Positions 33,792 through 43,230 of a stretch of 64,000 bases of DNA are shown here, in pieces (position 1 is the first letter of the stretch; each line of letters starts with the position of its first letter). The position numbers and the translations under genes are program-made. The DNA comes from Helianthus annuus (taxonomy: Eukaryota > Streptophyta > Magnoliopsida > Asterales > Asteraceae): NCBI RefSeq assembly GCF_002127325.2, contig NC_035433.2:85894549-85958548 (forward strand), given 5' to 3'. The notes under the pieces are model-generated. The model made no database searches. It was not told the origin of the DNA and saw only the letters and a program-made list of their open reading frames with translations.

Positions 33792-35852
33792 TTAAATTTT
33801 AAAATTTTCAGCCTTCAGAGGTGGAAAATTTGCATCATAATCAATTGGAATTGAATCCTCAGAAGGTGAAATCTTTTTCTCAGTTTTGGGATTCCAAACT
33901 TGTTGAGATAATGCAACCCGTTTGTAAAATTTGTCATTTTTAGTTACCGACTTCTTTATGGGTTCATTTTTCACTTTAGCATTGTCATTTTTCACACTCT
34001 TTTTCTCAACAACGATTGGTGCTTTACCCTTCTCGTCAACTTTCTTTTGTTGAATCTTCACAGTTTCAGTCTTAGGCTTCACGTTGGTACACTTTCGTGC
34101 AATGTGACCAACTTGATTACATCTGAAGCATGTTCGAGTATCAACCACTCGACTTGTGCCTTTAGACTGTGCCTGTGAAGCTCTCTTCTCAAAGAACTCT
34201 TCATTTGATTTTGAAAAAATTTCTTTCTCTTCATCAGCAAGTGAACTCGAACTATTCACAAACTTTTTCTTCTCAACAAACCTCTTGTTTGGAACCTTTC
34301 TTTTCTGATAATTCTTACCACCCTGATAACCACCCGACCAATTGTTTCGATTCTTGTTGTTATTATAAAATCGTGATGGATTAACAGATTTCTTGTTGTA
34401 AGCTTTTTCTTTCTCAAAACTCATTTTTCTCTTCGTTTGACTCAGATTGTTCACTTCTGACAACTCAACTTCGACCAACTTGAAAACATTTGTCAATTTG
34501 TTTACATTAACATTCTCAATTGGAAACTCAGAATCCGAAAACAACTTATCTGAACCCAACATCTTGTACATGACAAGATTTGATTCGTTATTTAAGTTGT
34601 TCTTGGACTTTTGTTTCGGAATGTATTTGTCCAAGAAACACCCATCTTCCTCAGTAGTGTCACTATCCGTTTTTAGCACATTTTCAACAACACCTTTTAC
34701 AATATCATTTTGGACACTATCGTCATTGGAAGATGTGAACGTGACGTCAATTGAATCCGGAAGATTCATTTCACTTTCTTCTTCAATTTCAACCAACCCA
34801 GATTGCTTTTTTGTGTAATTATCCAAAATCGGCGGTGGAACTCTATGAAAACCCACCCCGGTTCCATCAGAATAAACATCTTCGCCAGCTTTGTTTTTCT
34901 CGATGGGTTTGGGAACAATGTGTTGCAAAACAAAGCTTGCGGAGCTGTAACTTTTAAGCTTCAACTGGATTCGCTCGTTTTCGATTTCAGCCTCTTGAAA
35001 TTTAAGTTTCAGTTTAGCGATTTCATCCAGTTGTTGGTTGATTGATTCTTCTTTTACTCTCAGCACTGCTTTTAGTTTAACGTTTTCTTTATAAGTTTTA
35101 CCATTCCGATCATCATTATCTTTCATTGTGCTTTTGAGTTTTTCAAACTTCTCAGAAATCTGACGGTTTTCAAGAATTAACTTTTCATTTTCTTTTTTAA
35201 CTCTTTCATGATCAATTTTATCATTTTCAATTTGATTAGTTAATTCTTTTATCCGTTCAGTTGAAGCTTTAACTCTTTTGTCACGATCAAGAATTCGATT
35301 CTCAACGCTTCTGACTTTTGCTGTCAGATCTTCAACTTTCTTACCGTTGAGATACATGACTGTGTTACAAAATTTGCATTCTTTGATGCAATTTTTGCAA
35401 TCAGCATTTCCATCAATCTTCTTACCTGACACGTTTGTCGACAAGTTTGAACTGACCTGGCTTTTTGACTCAGACACGGAGTTAGAGTCTACCTCAACTG
35501 CCTTAGCAGCCAGCACTTTGTCAGCCATTTTTCTGAGGTTTTCAGCAGTTAACTCCTGCGTTGTGTCAATAACCCCAGTGTCAACTTTCTTTGCCTTCTT
35601 GATCTCTTCTTTCTCCTTTTTATCTTTCTCTTCTTTCTCTTTCTCATCTCCAGTTCCCCACCATTTATTCTGCCAATAATCATCTTCATCTTTGAATTCC
35701 TTGATTATTGCTTCAAGATCAAGAGTTTTGTGATCAACTGCGATATTTCCATATGGGTCAAGATAACACTCTTTGTCCGGATCCCATCTTCTCGCTCTCT
35801 TTGATTCCAAATAGATGCCAGATATTCGAATTATTCTGTTTTCAGCCAACAT
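33792..35852 (-). CDS. gag: C-terminal half of Sirevirus Gag: coiled coil and second zinc knuckle
   Basis: 686 codons in the same frame as the upstream gag segment, so it is part of one long Gag interrupted by stops. It shows an acidic/Lys-rich start, a cysteine cluster CKNCIKECKFC (~150), a long coiled coil (~165-305), an Asn/Arg/Gly-rich stretch, a CCHC knuckle CFRCNQVGHIARKC (~572) and a Lys-rich tail. The layout of cysteine pair, coiled coil, basic region and CCHC is the same as in the gag-only elements at 12.4 and 52.5 kb, supporting their derivation from this lineage. Confidence 0.85.
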   Translation of the reverse strand: MLAENRIIRISGIYLESKRARRWDPDKECYLDPYGNIAVDHKTLDLEAIIKEFKDEDDYWQNKWWGTGDEKEKEEKDKKEKEEIKKAKKVDTGVIDTTQELTAENLRKMADKVLAAKAVEVDSNSVSESKSQVSSNLSTNVSGKKIDGNADCKNCIKECKFCNTVMYLNGKKVEDLTAKVRSVENRILDRDKRVKASTERIKELTNQIENDKIDHERVKKENEKLILENRQISEKFEKLKSTMKDNDDRNGKTYKENVKLKAVLRVKEESINQQLDEIAKLKLKFQEAEIENERIQLKLKSYSSASFVLQHIVPKPIEKNKAGEDVYSDGTGVGFHRVPPPILDNYTKKQSGLVEIEEESEMNLPDSIDVTFTSSNDDSVQNDIVKGVVENVLKTDSDTTEEDGCFLDKYIPKQKSKNNLNNESNLVMYKMLGSDKLFSDSEFPIENVNVNKLTNVFKLVEVELSEVNNLSQTKRKMSFEKEKAYNKKSVNPSRFYNNNKNRNNWSGGYQGGKNYQKRKVPNKRFVEKKKFVNSSSSLADEEKEIFSKSNEEFFEKRASQAQSKGTSRVVDTRTCFRCNQVGHIARKCTNVKPKTETVKIQQKKVDEKGKAPIVVEKKSVKNDNAKVKNEPIKKSVTKNDKFYKRVALSQQVWNPKTEKKISPSEDSIPIDYDANFPPLKAENFKI

Positions 35853-37421
35853 TTTTCTGTGTTTATACTTCTGCTCTTCAGTTCAGTTATCTTTCCAAGG
35901 AATAGGTTCGTTTTTCGCCATGAACGCGTAACCAACCGCATCTTCCTCCGGTATAACCTCTTTACTCCAATCATAACCCTCATCATCATAAATCACCGCA
36001 AGAGCTCTAGATTTCTCTTTGTTGTCTTCAACCTACTTTAATCTAGGCGGCTCGGATTTATTCTAATGATATATCGCCTTCTTGTAATAGTCTTCTCTGA
36101 AAGGATTCTCCGACTCATCAGCATATGCGTTTCTGCATTCTCGCTTGAAGTGACCTTTCTGCTTACACTTGAAGCACGTCACCTTGGACTTATCAAAACC
36201 CAGCTTGGTAGATGGACCACCAATTGTCTTCCTGCCGGTTATTTCCATGAAACGCTGTGCTCGACGAACAGCACTGGCCATGCACCAACGAATGTCGATT
36301 AATTCCATTTCTTCAGGATCTATTTGATCATAGTCCTCTTTCATTAGGTTGGCGTTGCCTATCTTCCTTGCTACTAACCCTTCATACGACTCCAACACAG
36401 ATGCTAGAAAGATCATCTGCTGCTTAGCCAACTCCTCATCAAAATTCTGAGCATTCTTTAAGTCTATTGCGATGTTACATTGAAAACGATTCTTTGCATC
36501 AGAATGGCTTGCAGATGACGAAGATCCACTGTGATAACCACTGCTTTGACCACTTTGACTTTCTTTGCTTGCTGTGGACACATTCTCAGCAGAAAACGCC
36601 GTCTTGGGAGAAGTTGCTTCTGGCATCATGCTTTTTGGATAATACAAGTCCAAATTTTGCTGGTAAGATGAGTGATTGACTTTGTATGTCTTCTTCAGTT
36701 CCAACTCGTGACTTTCAAGTCTCTCAATCAACAAATCCACAGTCAACTTTTCAGGCTCGATAGTGTTCTTCAGCATCAACGCATAATATCTCCAATCCAT
36801 CTCGTCTGGTAATGAATCGAACAACTTATCTACTAGCTCATCGTTAGAATACGTAATTTCATGGCTAGCTAGCTCTAGTTTCAAATGTCCAAACCTCTCG
36901 ATCATCTTTGACACTAATTCATTCTTTAGACATCCAAATAAATCAAATTCTTTCCTAAGAAGTTTCTGTTTACGTTTCACAATTTCAGCACTTCCTAGAC
37001 ATTTTGTTTCTAGCTTTTTTCAGAGATCTTTTGCATTTGAATAATCGATCAATGAGATTATGTCCTCCCGGACGGACTGAAATAACAATGCCACACATTT
37101 TTGCTCAGCCACAAATGATTCAATCTCCTCAGCTGATGTTAAAGTTTCACCATTTTTGTTTCCATCTGAATAACCGTTTTTCAGACTCCTCCATCTGAAT
37201 AACCGTTTTTCAAACTTTCTTGACCACCGATTGTATTCCTCGATAGCCATTAGCTTTGGAGGCTTATTGAAGGTTCCAAAGGCACTTTCAGATTCCCAAG
37301 CTTCCTTTTTCTTCGCATTCGGCGGATTCTCATTCTCTTTGCTAGACGAAGTATCATCGTTTCCAGAATTTCCAGCAAATGCGTACATATCGCTAAACGG
37401 GTTCAAGAATATGTCATCCAT
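35853..37421 (-). pseudogene. gag: N-terminal half of Sirevirus Gag, several nonsense codons
   Basis: The Met at 37421 (MDDIFLNPFSDMYAFAG) opens a copia Gag. A TGA at 37020-37022 interrupts it, and the same frame continues through 36980-36063 (UBN2-like: LFDSLPDEMDWRYYALML, LLIERLESHE) to a CCHC knuckle CFKCKQKGHFKREC near 36180. A TAG at 36063 and two further stops before 35852 separate it from the coiled-coil half, still in frame. With two CCHC knuckles on either side of a coiled coil, the full Gag would be about 1,200 residues, unusually long. Confidence 0.85.
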
Positions 37422-37481
37422 CTTGAATGTACCTGCAAAATCAGCAAATACTTAGAAAAATTTTCGAAATTTTGAAAAATA

Positions 37482-37745
37482 GTGACTAATAAGCGAAATA
37501 GCAGTTATTGTGACAGATAAGGGAAATAGCGATGTCACAAAAGCGAAACCAGTATTGTGACAGATGAGCGAAATCAGGTATGTTCCAATGAGCGAAATCA
37601 GACAAAGTCTGTCCGTATGAGCGAAATAGCAACAAGTCCTTATGAGCGAAATAGCTAGATGTCCCTAAGAGCGAAATAGTAATGTCCGTATGAGCGAAAT
37701 AGGTATTTTTGAGCGAAACCCTTCGATGTCCGAATAAGCGAATCC
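37482..37745 (-). repeat. Leader array of GAGCGAAAT motifs in Sirevirus
   Basis: About 11 copies of GAGCGAAAT or close variants (plus-strand view; sense ATTTCGCTC) every ~20-25 bp in the untranslated leader between primer site and gag. The same core recurs about seven times inside each LTR (28255-28440, 38135-38320). Confidence 0.9.
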
Positions 37746-37957
37746 TAGTTTTTAAACAGTTTTTACCATTTTTAAACCGTATTTTAATCTGATTCTTTCT
37801 AGGGTTTGTTATTACTATGTTTCACACATTATATTCGAAATTCAGGCCATTTCAACCGTAGGAACCAGTTCAAATCGAAAAAGTATGAGAGAAAGTGAGT
37901 AGAAATAAGAGAATCTGGTATAATCAAGCTGTAGTAGTATGAACTCCTCATCCTGAA

Positions 37958-37968
37958 CTCTGATACCA
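37958..37968 (-). other. Primer binding site, tRNA-iMet
   Basis: The minus strand reads TGGTATCAGAG, 2 nt from the LTR end. Confidence 0.92.
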
Positions 37969-37970
37969 CT

Positions 37971-38420
37971 TGTTGGACCGTTCTATGACCCTGAAAAGTC
38001 AGTCAAGGTAGTTCATCTTCAGATACAAAGGCGGAATCAATGCACATGAAGTTACATAGCTTTTCCTCTTTAATTTCTTCTCTATTGATGATTTCTGATT
38101 ACAATTTGACAGAGTTTCGTTACCATAAGCATGAACAGGTTTCGCTCCAACGTACACAACTGAATTATCTGGTTTCGCTCATAGCTACTATATATAGTGC
38201 CTGTGGTTTCGCTCATATGACTTGACACAAAAGCGAAACCCCCCTTAAAACCCTATAAGCGAAACCTCTATTGTACAAATAAGCGAACCCTCTCACTAAT
38301 TGTCCTAATGAGCGAAACCTCTAACATTACACCTAAATTTGACTTTCAAACTCCTATTTTGACTTATCTTCACCTAAGACTCAATGCAAACGTAGTCAAC
38401 AGACATTCCGTGCATCAACA
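37971..38420 (-). repeat. 5' LTR of Sirevirus-like element
   Basis: 450 bp, about 98% identical to 28090-28539. TATA-like CTATATATAG at 38188-38197. Confidence 0.95.
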
Positions 38421-38425
38421 CAAAT
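38421..38425. repeat. Target site duplication CAAAT (right)
   Basis: Perfect partner of 28085-28089. Confidence 0.95.
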
Positions 38426-39211
38426 GAACATTAATTTTGAAAATTAAAAAAATGCATCGTTAATCTTAAACATTGTACACAATGAAAGTAGTTAAATATA
38501 ACCATTTAAAGATTGAAGGGATGGATGATATTGGGTTCAATCTATTGGAGATAGGTTGAATGAAGGAGCGTGATATCAAAGAGGGAGAGGGCCAGAGGGG
38601 TGTTAAACATTCAAATGTCGTACTTACTGGTTAGGGTTTCAACTTTCAATATCTTTATATTTAGATAAGGCCACATGGGTTATTAGTTTTTACTAATTTT
38701 TAATATAATTAGTGTATTGAAGTGTAGGAATTAGGCGAGAAAGTAAAAAAAGGTGGGAAAGGTAAACAAAAAGAGAGGGAAATAATACATATGGGGAAAG
38801 TAAAAATTTAATAAAACATTAAAACTTTTAGAAAAATAAACATAAAAAACCGAACACGAACGGACATAAACGAACGAACACAAACGAACATAAACGAACA
38901 TATTACCGAACGTTCACGAACGCAGTCGAACGAACAAGATCTTTGTTCGTGTTCATTCGTTAAGCTTACCGAACAAAATTTTTTGTTCGTGTTCGTTCGT
39001 TAAGCTTATCGAACGAACATAAATGAACTTCCCGCCGAACGGTTCACGAACTGTTCGCTGAACGTTCGGTTCGTTTACAGCCCTAAGTGTGCGCCCACTT
39101 AATAAAATTGATGTTATTTTTTAAAACGCCACCGCACCAATCTAGTCCATAGATTGTTTTGATCTGACGATCCATAATCGTTCTCACTGTTCTCACACTT
39201 TTCAGCGTTTT

Positions 39212-39214
<3 letters not shown>

Positions 39215-39256
<42 letters not shown>
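39215..39256. repeat. (TA)n microsatellite
   Basis: About 21 TA units between two inverted-repeat elements. Confidence 0.97.
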
Positions 39257-39259
<3 letters not shown>

Positions 39260-39744
39260 GAGAGTTCAAATGAGAAGAAATTTTTTGTAAGAAGAAAAAA
39301 GAAGAAATTTCAACCAATAAGAATGCTTTATTTTACTTCATTTAATAGTAGTATTTAATGTTACTATAAGGGTACATTGGTAAATCTACATAGGTCATTA
39401 ATTTGTAGTATTCCTCTTTAATAGCTAACTAAATTAATTTTTTTGTAACTTATCTTCAAAATATATATTTTTTCAAAAAAATAAAATAAAATAATTTAAA
39501 GTGTAGGATAAATTACGAGTTATGTAGGATAAATTTCAATGTGTAGGATGAATTTCGAAATATGTAAGATAATTTTTGATGTGTGTAGGCAAAAAAAGTA
39601 GTGTTGAGGATACTAGTCTTTATGACTAATTAATTAGTAACAAATGATAATAAATGAGATAAGTAAAAAAAACTATTTAATGTTTACAAAATTACCCTTT
39701 GTTCTTTTTCTTCTCAATTAAATTTTCTTCTCAAATGAACCTTC

Positions 39745-39748
<4 letters not shown>
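39257..39748. mobile_element. (TA)n-bounded inverted-repeat element, type 3
   Basis: 492 bp with inverted ends: GTTCAAATGAGAAGAAATTT on the left and the complement of AAATTTTCTTCTCAAATGAAC on the right (first 20 bases compared). TA tracts lie on both sides. Non-coding, with TGTAGGATAAATTTC-type short repeats inside. Confidence 0.78.

Positions 39749-39797
<49 letters not shown>
39749..39797. repeat. (TA)n microsatellite
   Basis: About 24 TA units, shared boundary of two inverted-repeat elements. Confidence 0.97.
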
Positions 39798-39800
<3 letters not shown>

Positions 39801-40137
39801 GATGTTTAAATGAGAACCCGAAATATTACGAGAACCATGAGAATGAATGAAAAAACCACGAGAACTTGGTAAAAAATAATTGAAATTCAAATTATTTTAC
39901 ACTTATCATTATTATTCGAATACAATAATTGAAATTTAATTTACATGTTTAAATTTACGTGAATTCGTAAATAAAGAAAACTTACACATGTGTAAGTTTG
40001 CCATTTACACGTGTATAAATTTGTTATATTTACACATGTATGAAAAATCTAATAAGAGTTATTTTGATAGGAGAAATGGATTATTTGATATGGTAAATTC
40101 TTTTATTGATGTTGTATTTTAAATAAAATGAGGTTTG

Positions 40138-40146
40138 TATTAAAAA
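40138..40146. repeat. 9-bp target duplication TATTAAAAA (left)
   Basis: Identical to 41362-41370; 9 bp is the Mutator superfamily signature. Confidence 0.93.
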
Positions 40147-41361
40147 GAGTTAAATGCCTGGTTGGTCCCTATGGTTTGCAAATATTTCAGATTTGGTCCC
40201 AGTAGTTTAATAATTACACACTTGGTCCTAGTGGTTGTAATTTTTGCACTCGTGTGGTCCTTATCACTAACCTATGTTAAATTTTTCAGTTAAATATGTA
40301 TAGAATGACTAGATTGCCCCTAAACAATTAATAATTAAAAATATATATAAAGATTCATCTTCTTCTTCATCTCTCTGAAACTCACCATCACCACTTCCAC
40401 CTTAAACCCACCACCTCCACCTTCAACCCACCACCACCACCACCACCTCCACTTTCAATCCACCACCTCCACCGTCATTATTGTTAACAGTAAATCCCAA
40501 ATTTCAAAGCAAATTATAGTCTGATCTAATGTGATCAAGAATTCAAGATATTGAAAAAGGACTAATATACTCAAAATAGTAAGAATTACCTCACCAATAG
40601 CAATCCCAACAACAACCGCAATTGAAATTGGCGGAGAAGTAGAATTAGCTGGCGAAGATGATGTCTCCAGAAAACGGGTGGAAACCCCTCTTGGTGGAGG
40701 CGGAGATCAACAATTCACAATCAACGGTAACATCGCAACAATTCACAACCAGTGGTGCCTTCTCCGTCGCCTTCTAAGGAGAAATTCGAACAGGTGGTGC
40801 CTTTTCCGTCGCAGATCCAGTGAGTAACTGAGGCTCCGTTGAAGCTGAACTGACGATGCGGTGTCGGTGTTGAAAGCGACGGTCCATACGCCGGCAGAGA
40901 TTGCGGAGTTGATTGAGATACGGTTGGATTTGAAAACCTATCCGATGAAAGAAGCGGATGCGGTAGCCATGAGCACACCTTTTATTTGTTCAAATTGTGT
41001 GCTCTTTGTTAAGTAGGATGAGATTGAATGGTTACTTTAGAAGTGTTGACAGTGGATGTGGAGGAGGTGTTGGTGGTGGGTTGAAGGTGGAGGAGGAGGA
41101 AGTGGTGGTGGTGGGTTAGAGAGGGATGGGGGAGAAGAAGATGAGGGGTGGGCCCATATTGTTTTAGTTTTTTTTTTTTAATGTTCAGGGACAATTTAGT
41201 CATTTCACAAATACTTAACTAGAAAATTTAACAAAGGTTAGTGTTAAGGACCACCCGAGTTCAAAAGTTACAACCACTGGGATCAAGTATGTAATTAGTA
41301 AACCATTAGGACCAAATCTGCAATTTTCGCAAACCACAGGGACCAACCAAGCATTTAACTC
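40147..41361. mobile_element. Mutator-like element with long inverted repeats (candidate Pack-MULE)
   Basis: 1215 bp. Inverted ends start GAGTTAAATGC and extend at least 165 bp (GGTTGGTCCCTATGGTTTGC region), probably to ~325 bp through the CCACC-rich arms (to ~40470 and from ~41037). A perfect 9-bp TATTAAAAA duplication flanks it. The inner part is GC-richer than its surroundings and includes a proline-rich, membrane-span-like reading on the minus strand. No transposase. Confidence 0.88.
40585..40705 (-). pseudogene. Captured gene fragment resembling PERK juxtamembrane region
   Basis: A minus-strand reading gives SPPPPRG, then SSSPANSTSPPIS, then the hydrophobic IAVVVGIAIG at the start of a membrane span, and then a GTGAG donor-like site. 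Pro/Ser-rich extracellular sequence running into VVVGIAIG is typical of proline-rich extensin-like receptor kinases (PERKs) and related receptor kinases. The fragment is about 40 residues with no kinase domain. Identification is by pattern only. Confidence 0.4.
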
Positions 41362-41370
41362 TATTAAAAA
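41362..41370. repeat. 9-bp target duplication TATTAAAAA (right)
   Basis: Identical to 40138-40146. Confidence 0.93.
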
Positions 41371-41437
41371 ATTGGTTATGATTGTTTTTTCATTCGTTCT
41401 CACGGTTCTCGCAATATTTAGCATTCTTAAGATAACC

Positions 41438-41440
<3 letters not shown>

Positions 41441-41514
<74 letters not shown>
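41441..41514. repeat. (TA)n(GA)n microsatellite
   Basis: TA run to about 41482 followed by a GA run. Confidence 0.97.
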
Positions 41515-41517
<3 letters not shown>

Positions 41518-42364
41518 GTGTAGAATACAATTCCTCTTATCCTACATTACGTACGCGAGTACAGGATCAAAACACGTGTCCCTAATTTAGTTTTCATAGC
41601 TAAGGGCAAAACAGACAATTCATTCAATCGTAACTCTCTCCTCACCAGTGAACTCGCCATGATCACTGGCGAATTCAACATATTTAAAATCAACATCTGG
41701 GTTTCGTCCGGTGCTGCAATGTGGATCCATAGAAAACAACAATCGATTAAAACTCTAATCGCATAAAAATGACAACCGCAAATGTATAATTTTAAAATTT
41801 ATGCATATTTTGAAAGTGATACTATTTGATTGTAATGGTTGTGATGGTTTTTAATTATATGTGAGGCCAATTGTTATGGAATCACATGGTATTAATTTCG
41901 CATGTTTTGAGACAGACAAATCACATGTGATGATAATGCATTAGATGTGAATTTCGCATGATTTAAATGATAAAACCGCATGTTGTTCTCATTTTTTATT
42001 GAATATCTCATGAGAAATCGCATAATATAAGAACCCGAACACTACTTTCACATTAATTTCACATGTTTTTGAGACACACAAATCACATGTAATGATGATG
42101 CATTAGATGTGAATTTCGCATCAGTTGAATGATAAAATCGCATGTTCTCATTTTTATTGAATATCTCATGAGAAATCACATATTATAAATACCCAAGCAT
42201 TACTTTCACATGTATTCGCATATGATAAAACCCCAAAATCGCATGGGGGATGAAATCGCATGTTGTGTTTTATTGGGTGAAATCGCATGAGGGATGAAGA
42301 TCTGACGGTTGGGGTTATCGCGTACGCAATATACGATAAGCCATTTTGTACGTTAATTGGCCCC
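41515..42364. mobile_element. (TA)n-bounded inverted-repeat element, type 5, with internal duplication
   Basis: 850 bp. Left CTTATCCTACATTACGTACGC and the complemented right end CTTATCGTATATTGCGTACGC match with few differences (first 20 bases compared). It contains a ~160-bp tandem duplication at 41891-42209 and many AATCGCATG motifs. Non-coding. Confidence 0.7.
41891..42209. repeat. Two ~160-bp tandem copies
   Basis: ATTAATTTC starts units at 41891 and 42052. Both contain GATGCATTAGATGTGAATTTC-like text (unit 1 has AATGCATTAG) and TTGAATATCTCATGAGAAAT, and each ends ACTTTCAC. Confidence 0.85.
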
Positions 42365-42376
42365 TATATATATATT

Positions 42377-42466
<90 letters not shown>
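42365..42466. repeat. (TA)n tract with CATA interruptions
   Basis: About 100 bp of TA dinucleotides with three CATA breaks. Confidence 0.97.
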
Positions 42467-42470
<4 letters not shown>

Positions 42471-42688
42471 GTGGTTCTAGAGTGAACACTAGTGTATTTG
42501 TGAACTGAGTGAACAAATCCTGACCATTGATTTACATCATTAAATCGTAAAATACACTAGTGTATTTTTTTCATCAAATCCTGATGAAATATTGGCCATT
42601 GATTTACACATGAGTAGTGATAATCAAGGGCTAGGACTAGTTCACACAGTTCACTATAAAGGGGGTTGTTCACAAATAACGTAACCTT
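42467..42688. mobile_element. (TA)n-bounded inverted-repeat element, type 6
   Basis: About 222 bp. The left end GGGTGTGGTTCTAGAGTGAAC and the complemented right end AAGGTTACGTTATTTGTGAAC are similar (first 20 bases compared). The GTGAAC motif recurs inside. Non-coding. Confidence 0.65.
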
Positions 42689-42747
42689 ATATATATATAG
42701 AGAGATATAGAGAGAGTGTGAGAGAGGAGAGTCATGTATATATATCT

Positions 42748-42784
<37 letters not shown>

Positions 42785-42825
42785 GAGAGGAGAGTCATGT
42801 ATATATATATATATATGTTTCAGTT
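42689..42825. repeat. Duplicated (TA)n-GAGAGAGGAGAGTCATG block
   Basis: GAGAGGAGAGTCATGTATATA occurs at about 42722 and 42784, embedded in TA tracts. Confidence 0.85.
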
Positions 42826-43210
42826 CAGTTAAAACCACCACGAGTTGTGAGAACAATAAGAACTTTTATTTCCCGCGCGAGTTGTGCCACAATTTTTTGC
42901 ACAAACGTAGATGAAAATATTATACACGTCTGTAAAAAAACAAAAAAAAATTGTCGAGTCGGTAGTTTTGCATGATGTAATTTTTGTTTACGCGCTGACG
43001 TAAATTTTGTTACGGCGATGAAAATTTTTTTTACACCTCATGTTAAATTGTGCATGCGGCATTTTTTTATTTTTATTTTTTATTTTTTTGCTGAAACAAG
43101 TGATTTTTTTAAGATTTTTGAGAAAATGTTTTTTTTGAAAAAAAAAATACCTTTCGAAAGGCCTAGTTCTCATGGTTCTCACAACGAAAGCTAGTTCTTA
43201 TTTTATCCTT
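42826..43210. mobile_element. (TA)n-bounded inverted-repeat element, type 8
   Basis: The left end contains GTTGTGAGAACAATAAGAAC; the right end, complemented, contains GTTGTGAGAACCATGAGAAC. (TA)n lies on both sides. The centre is T-rich. Non-coding. Confidence 0.75.
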
Positions 43211-43230
43211 ATATATATATATATATTATA

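Larger units (their letters stand above)
28090..38420 (-). mobile_element. Complete Sirevirus-like Ty1/copia retrotransposon
   Basis: Minus orientation: 5' LTR 37971-38420, iMet primer site, motif-rich leader, long gag, pol in copia order (protease, integrase, RT, RNase H), a 1.6-kb non-coding 3' region with repeated polypurine tracts, 3' LTR 28090-28539, and CAAAT duplications. The LTRs differ at about 8 of 450 positions (1.8%). The long coiled-coil Gag and multiple AGGGGGAGT tracts are Sirevirus hallmarks. Several stops and frameshifts make this copy inactive. No envelope-like ORF is seen. Confidence 0.93.
27892..39084. mobile_element. hAT-like non-autonomous element, split by Sirevirus
   Basis: Inverted ends TAGGGTTATAAACGAACCGAACG (left; given here as TAGGGTTA plus TAAACGAACCGAACG) and TAGGGCTG plus TAAACGAACCGAACG (right, complemented). 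Flanking octamers AGCGCGCC and AGTGTGCG match at 5 of 8 positions, and two mismatches are C/T changes at CpG sites, as expected from methylation decay. Dense GTTCG/CGAAC subterminal repeats lie at both ends. Without the Sirevirus it is about 0.86 kb with no ORF. The hAT assignment follows the TAGGG-type ends and the 8-bp duplication. Confidence 0.65.
26364..39214. mobile_element. (TA)n-bounded element with TGGCGTTT repeats, interrupted by hAT and Sirevirus
   Basis: The left end reads AGGAGAAAATGCCCTAAAGT and the right end, complemented, reads AGGGAAAACGCTGAAAAGT; both continue into GTG-GAAC-GTGAGAA. Each side abuts a (TA)n tract. Subterminal TGGCGTTT motifs occur many times at 26475-27870 and once past the nested insertion at ~39123. 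Without the nested hAT-like element, it is about 1.65 kb and contains the broken repeat-protein gene at 26757-27565. It is therefore the only member of this (TA)n-bounded group here with obvious coding capacity. Its superfamily is not recognised. Confidence 0.6.
39798..41440. mobile_element. (TA)n-bounded element, type 1, split by a Mutator-like element
   Basis: The left end (AAATGAGAACCCGAAATATT) and right end (complement of CTCGCAATATTTAGCATTC) match the element at 25914-26308. Removing the insertion and one 9-bp duplication leaves about 419 bp, close to the ~395 bp of the other copy. TA tracts flank both ends. Confidence 0.8.

Noticed and set aside
42287..42508. Open frames through TA and GA microsatellites (also 26258-26489, 39114-39317, 41372-41590, 42557-42975, 46914-47105)
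   Set aside because: They encode only Ile-Tyr or Arg-Glu or Leu-Ser repeats and are by-products of dinucleotide tracts.
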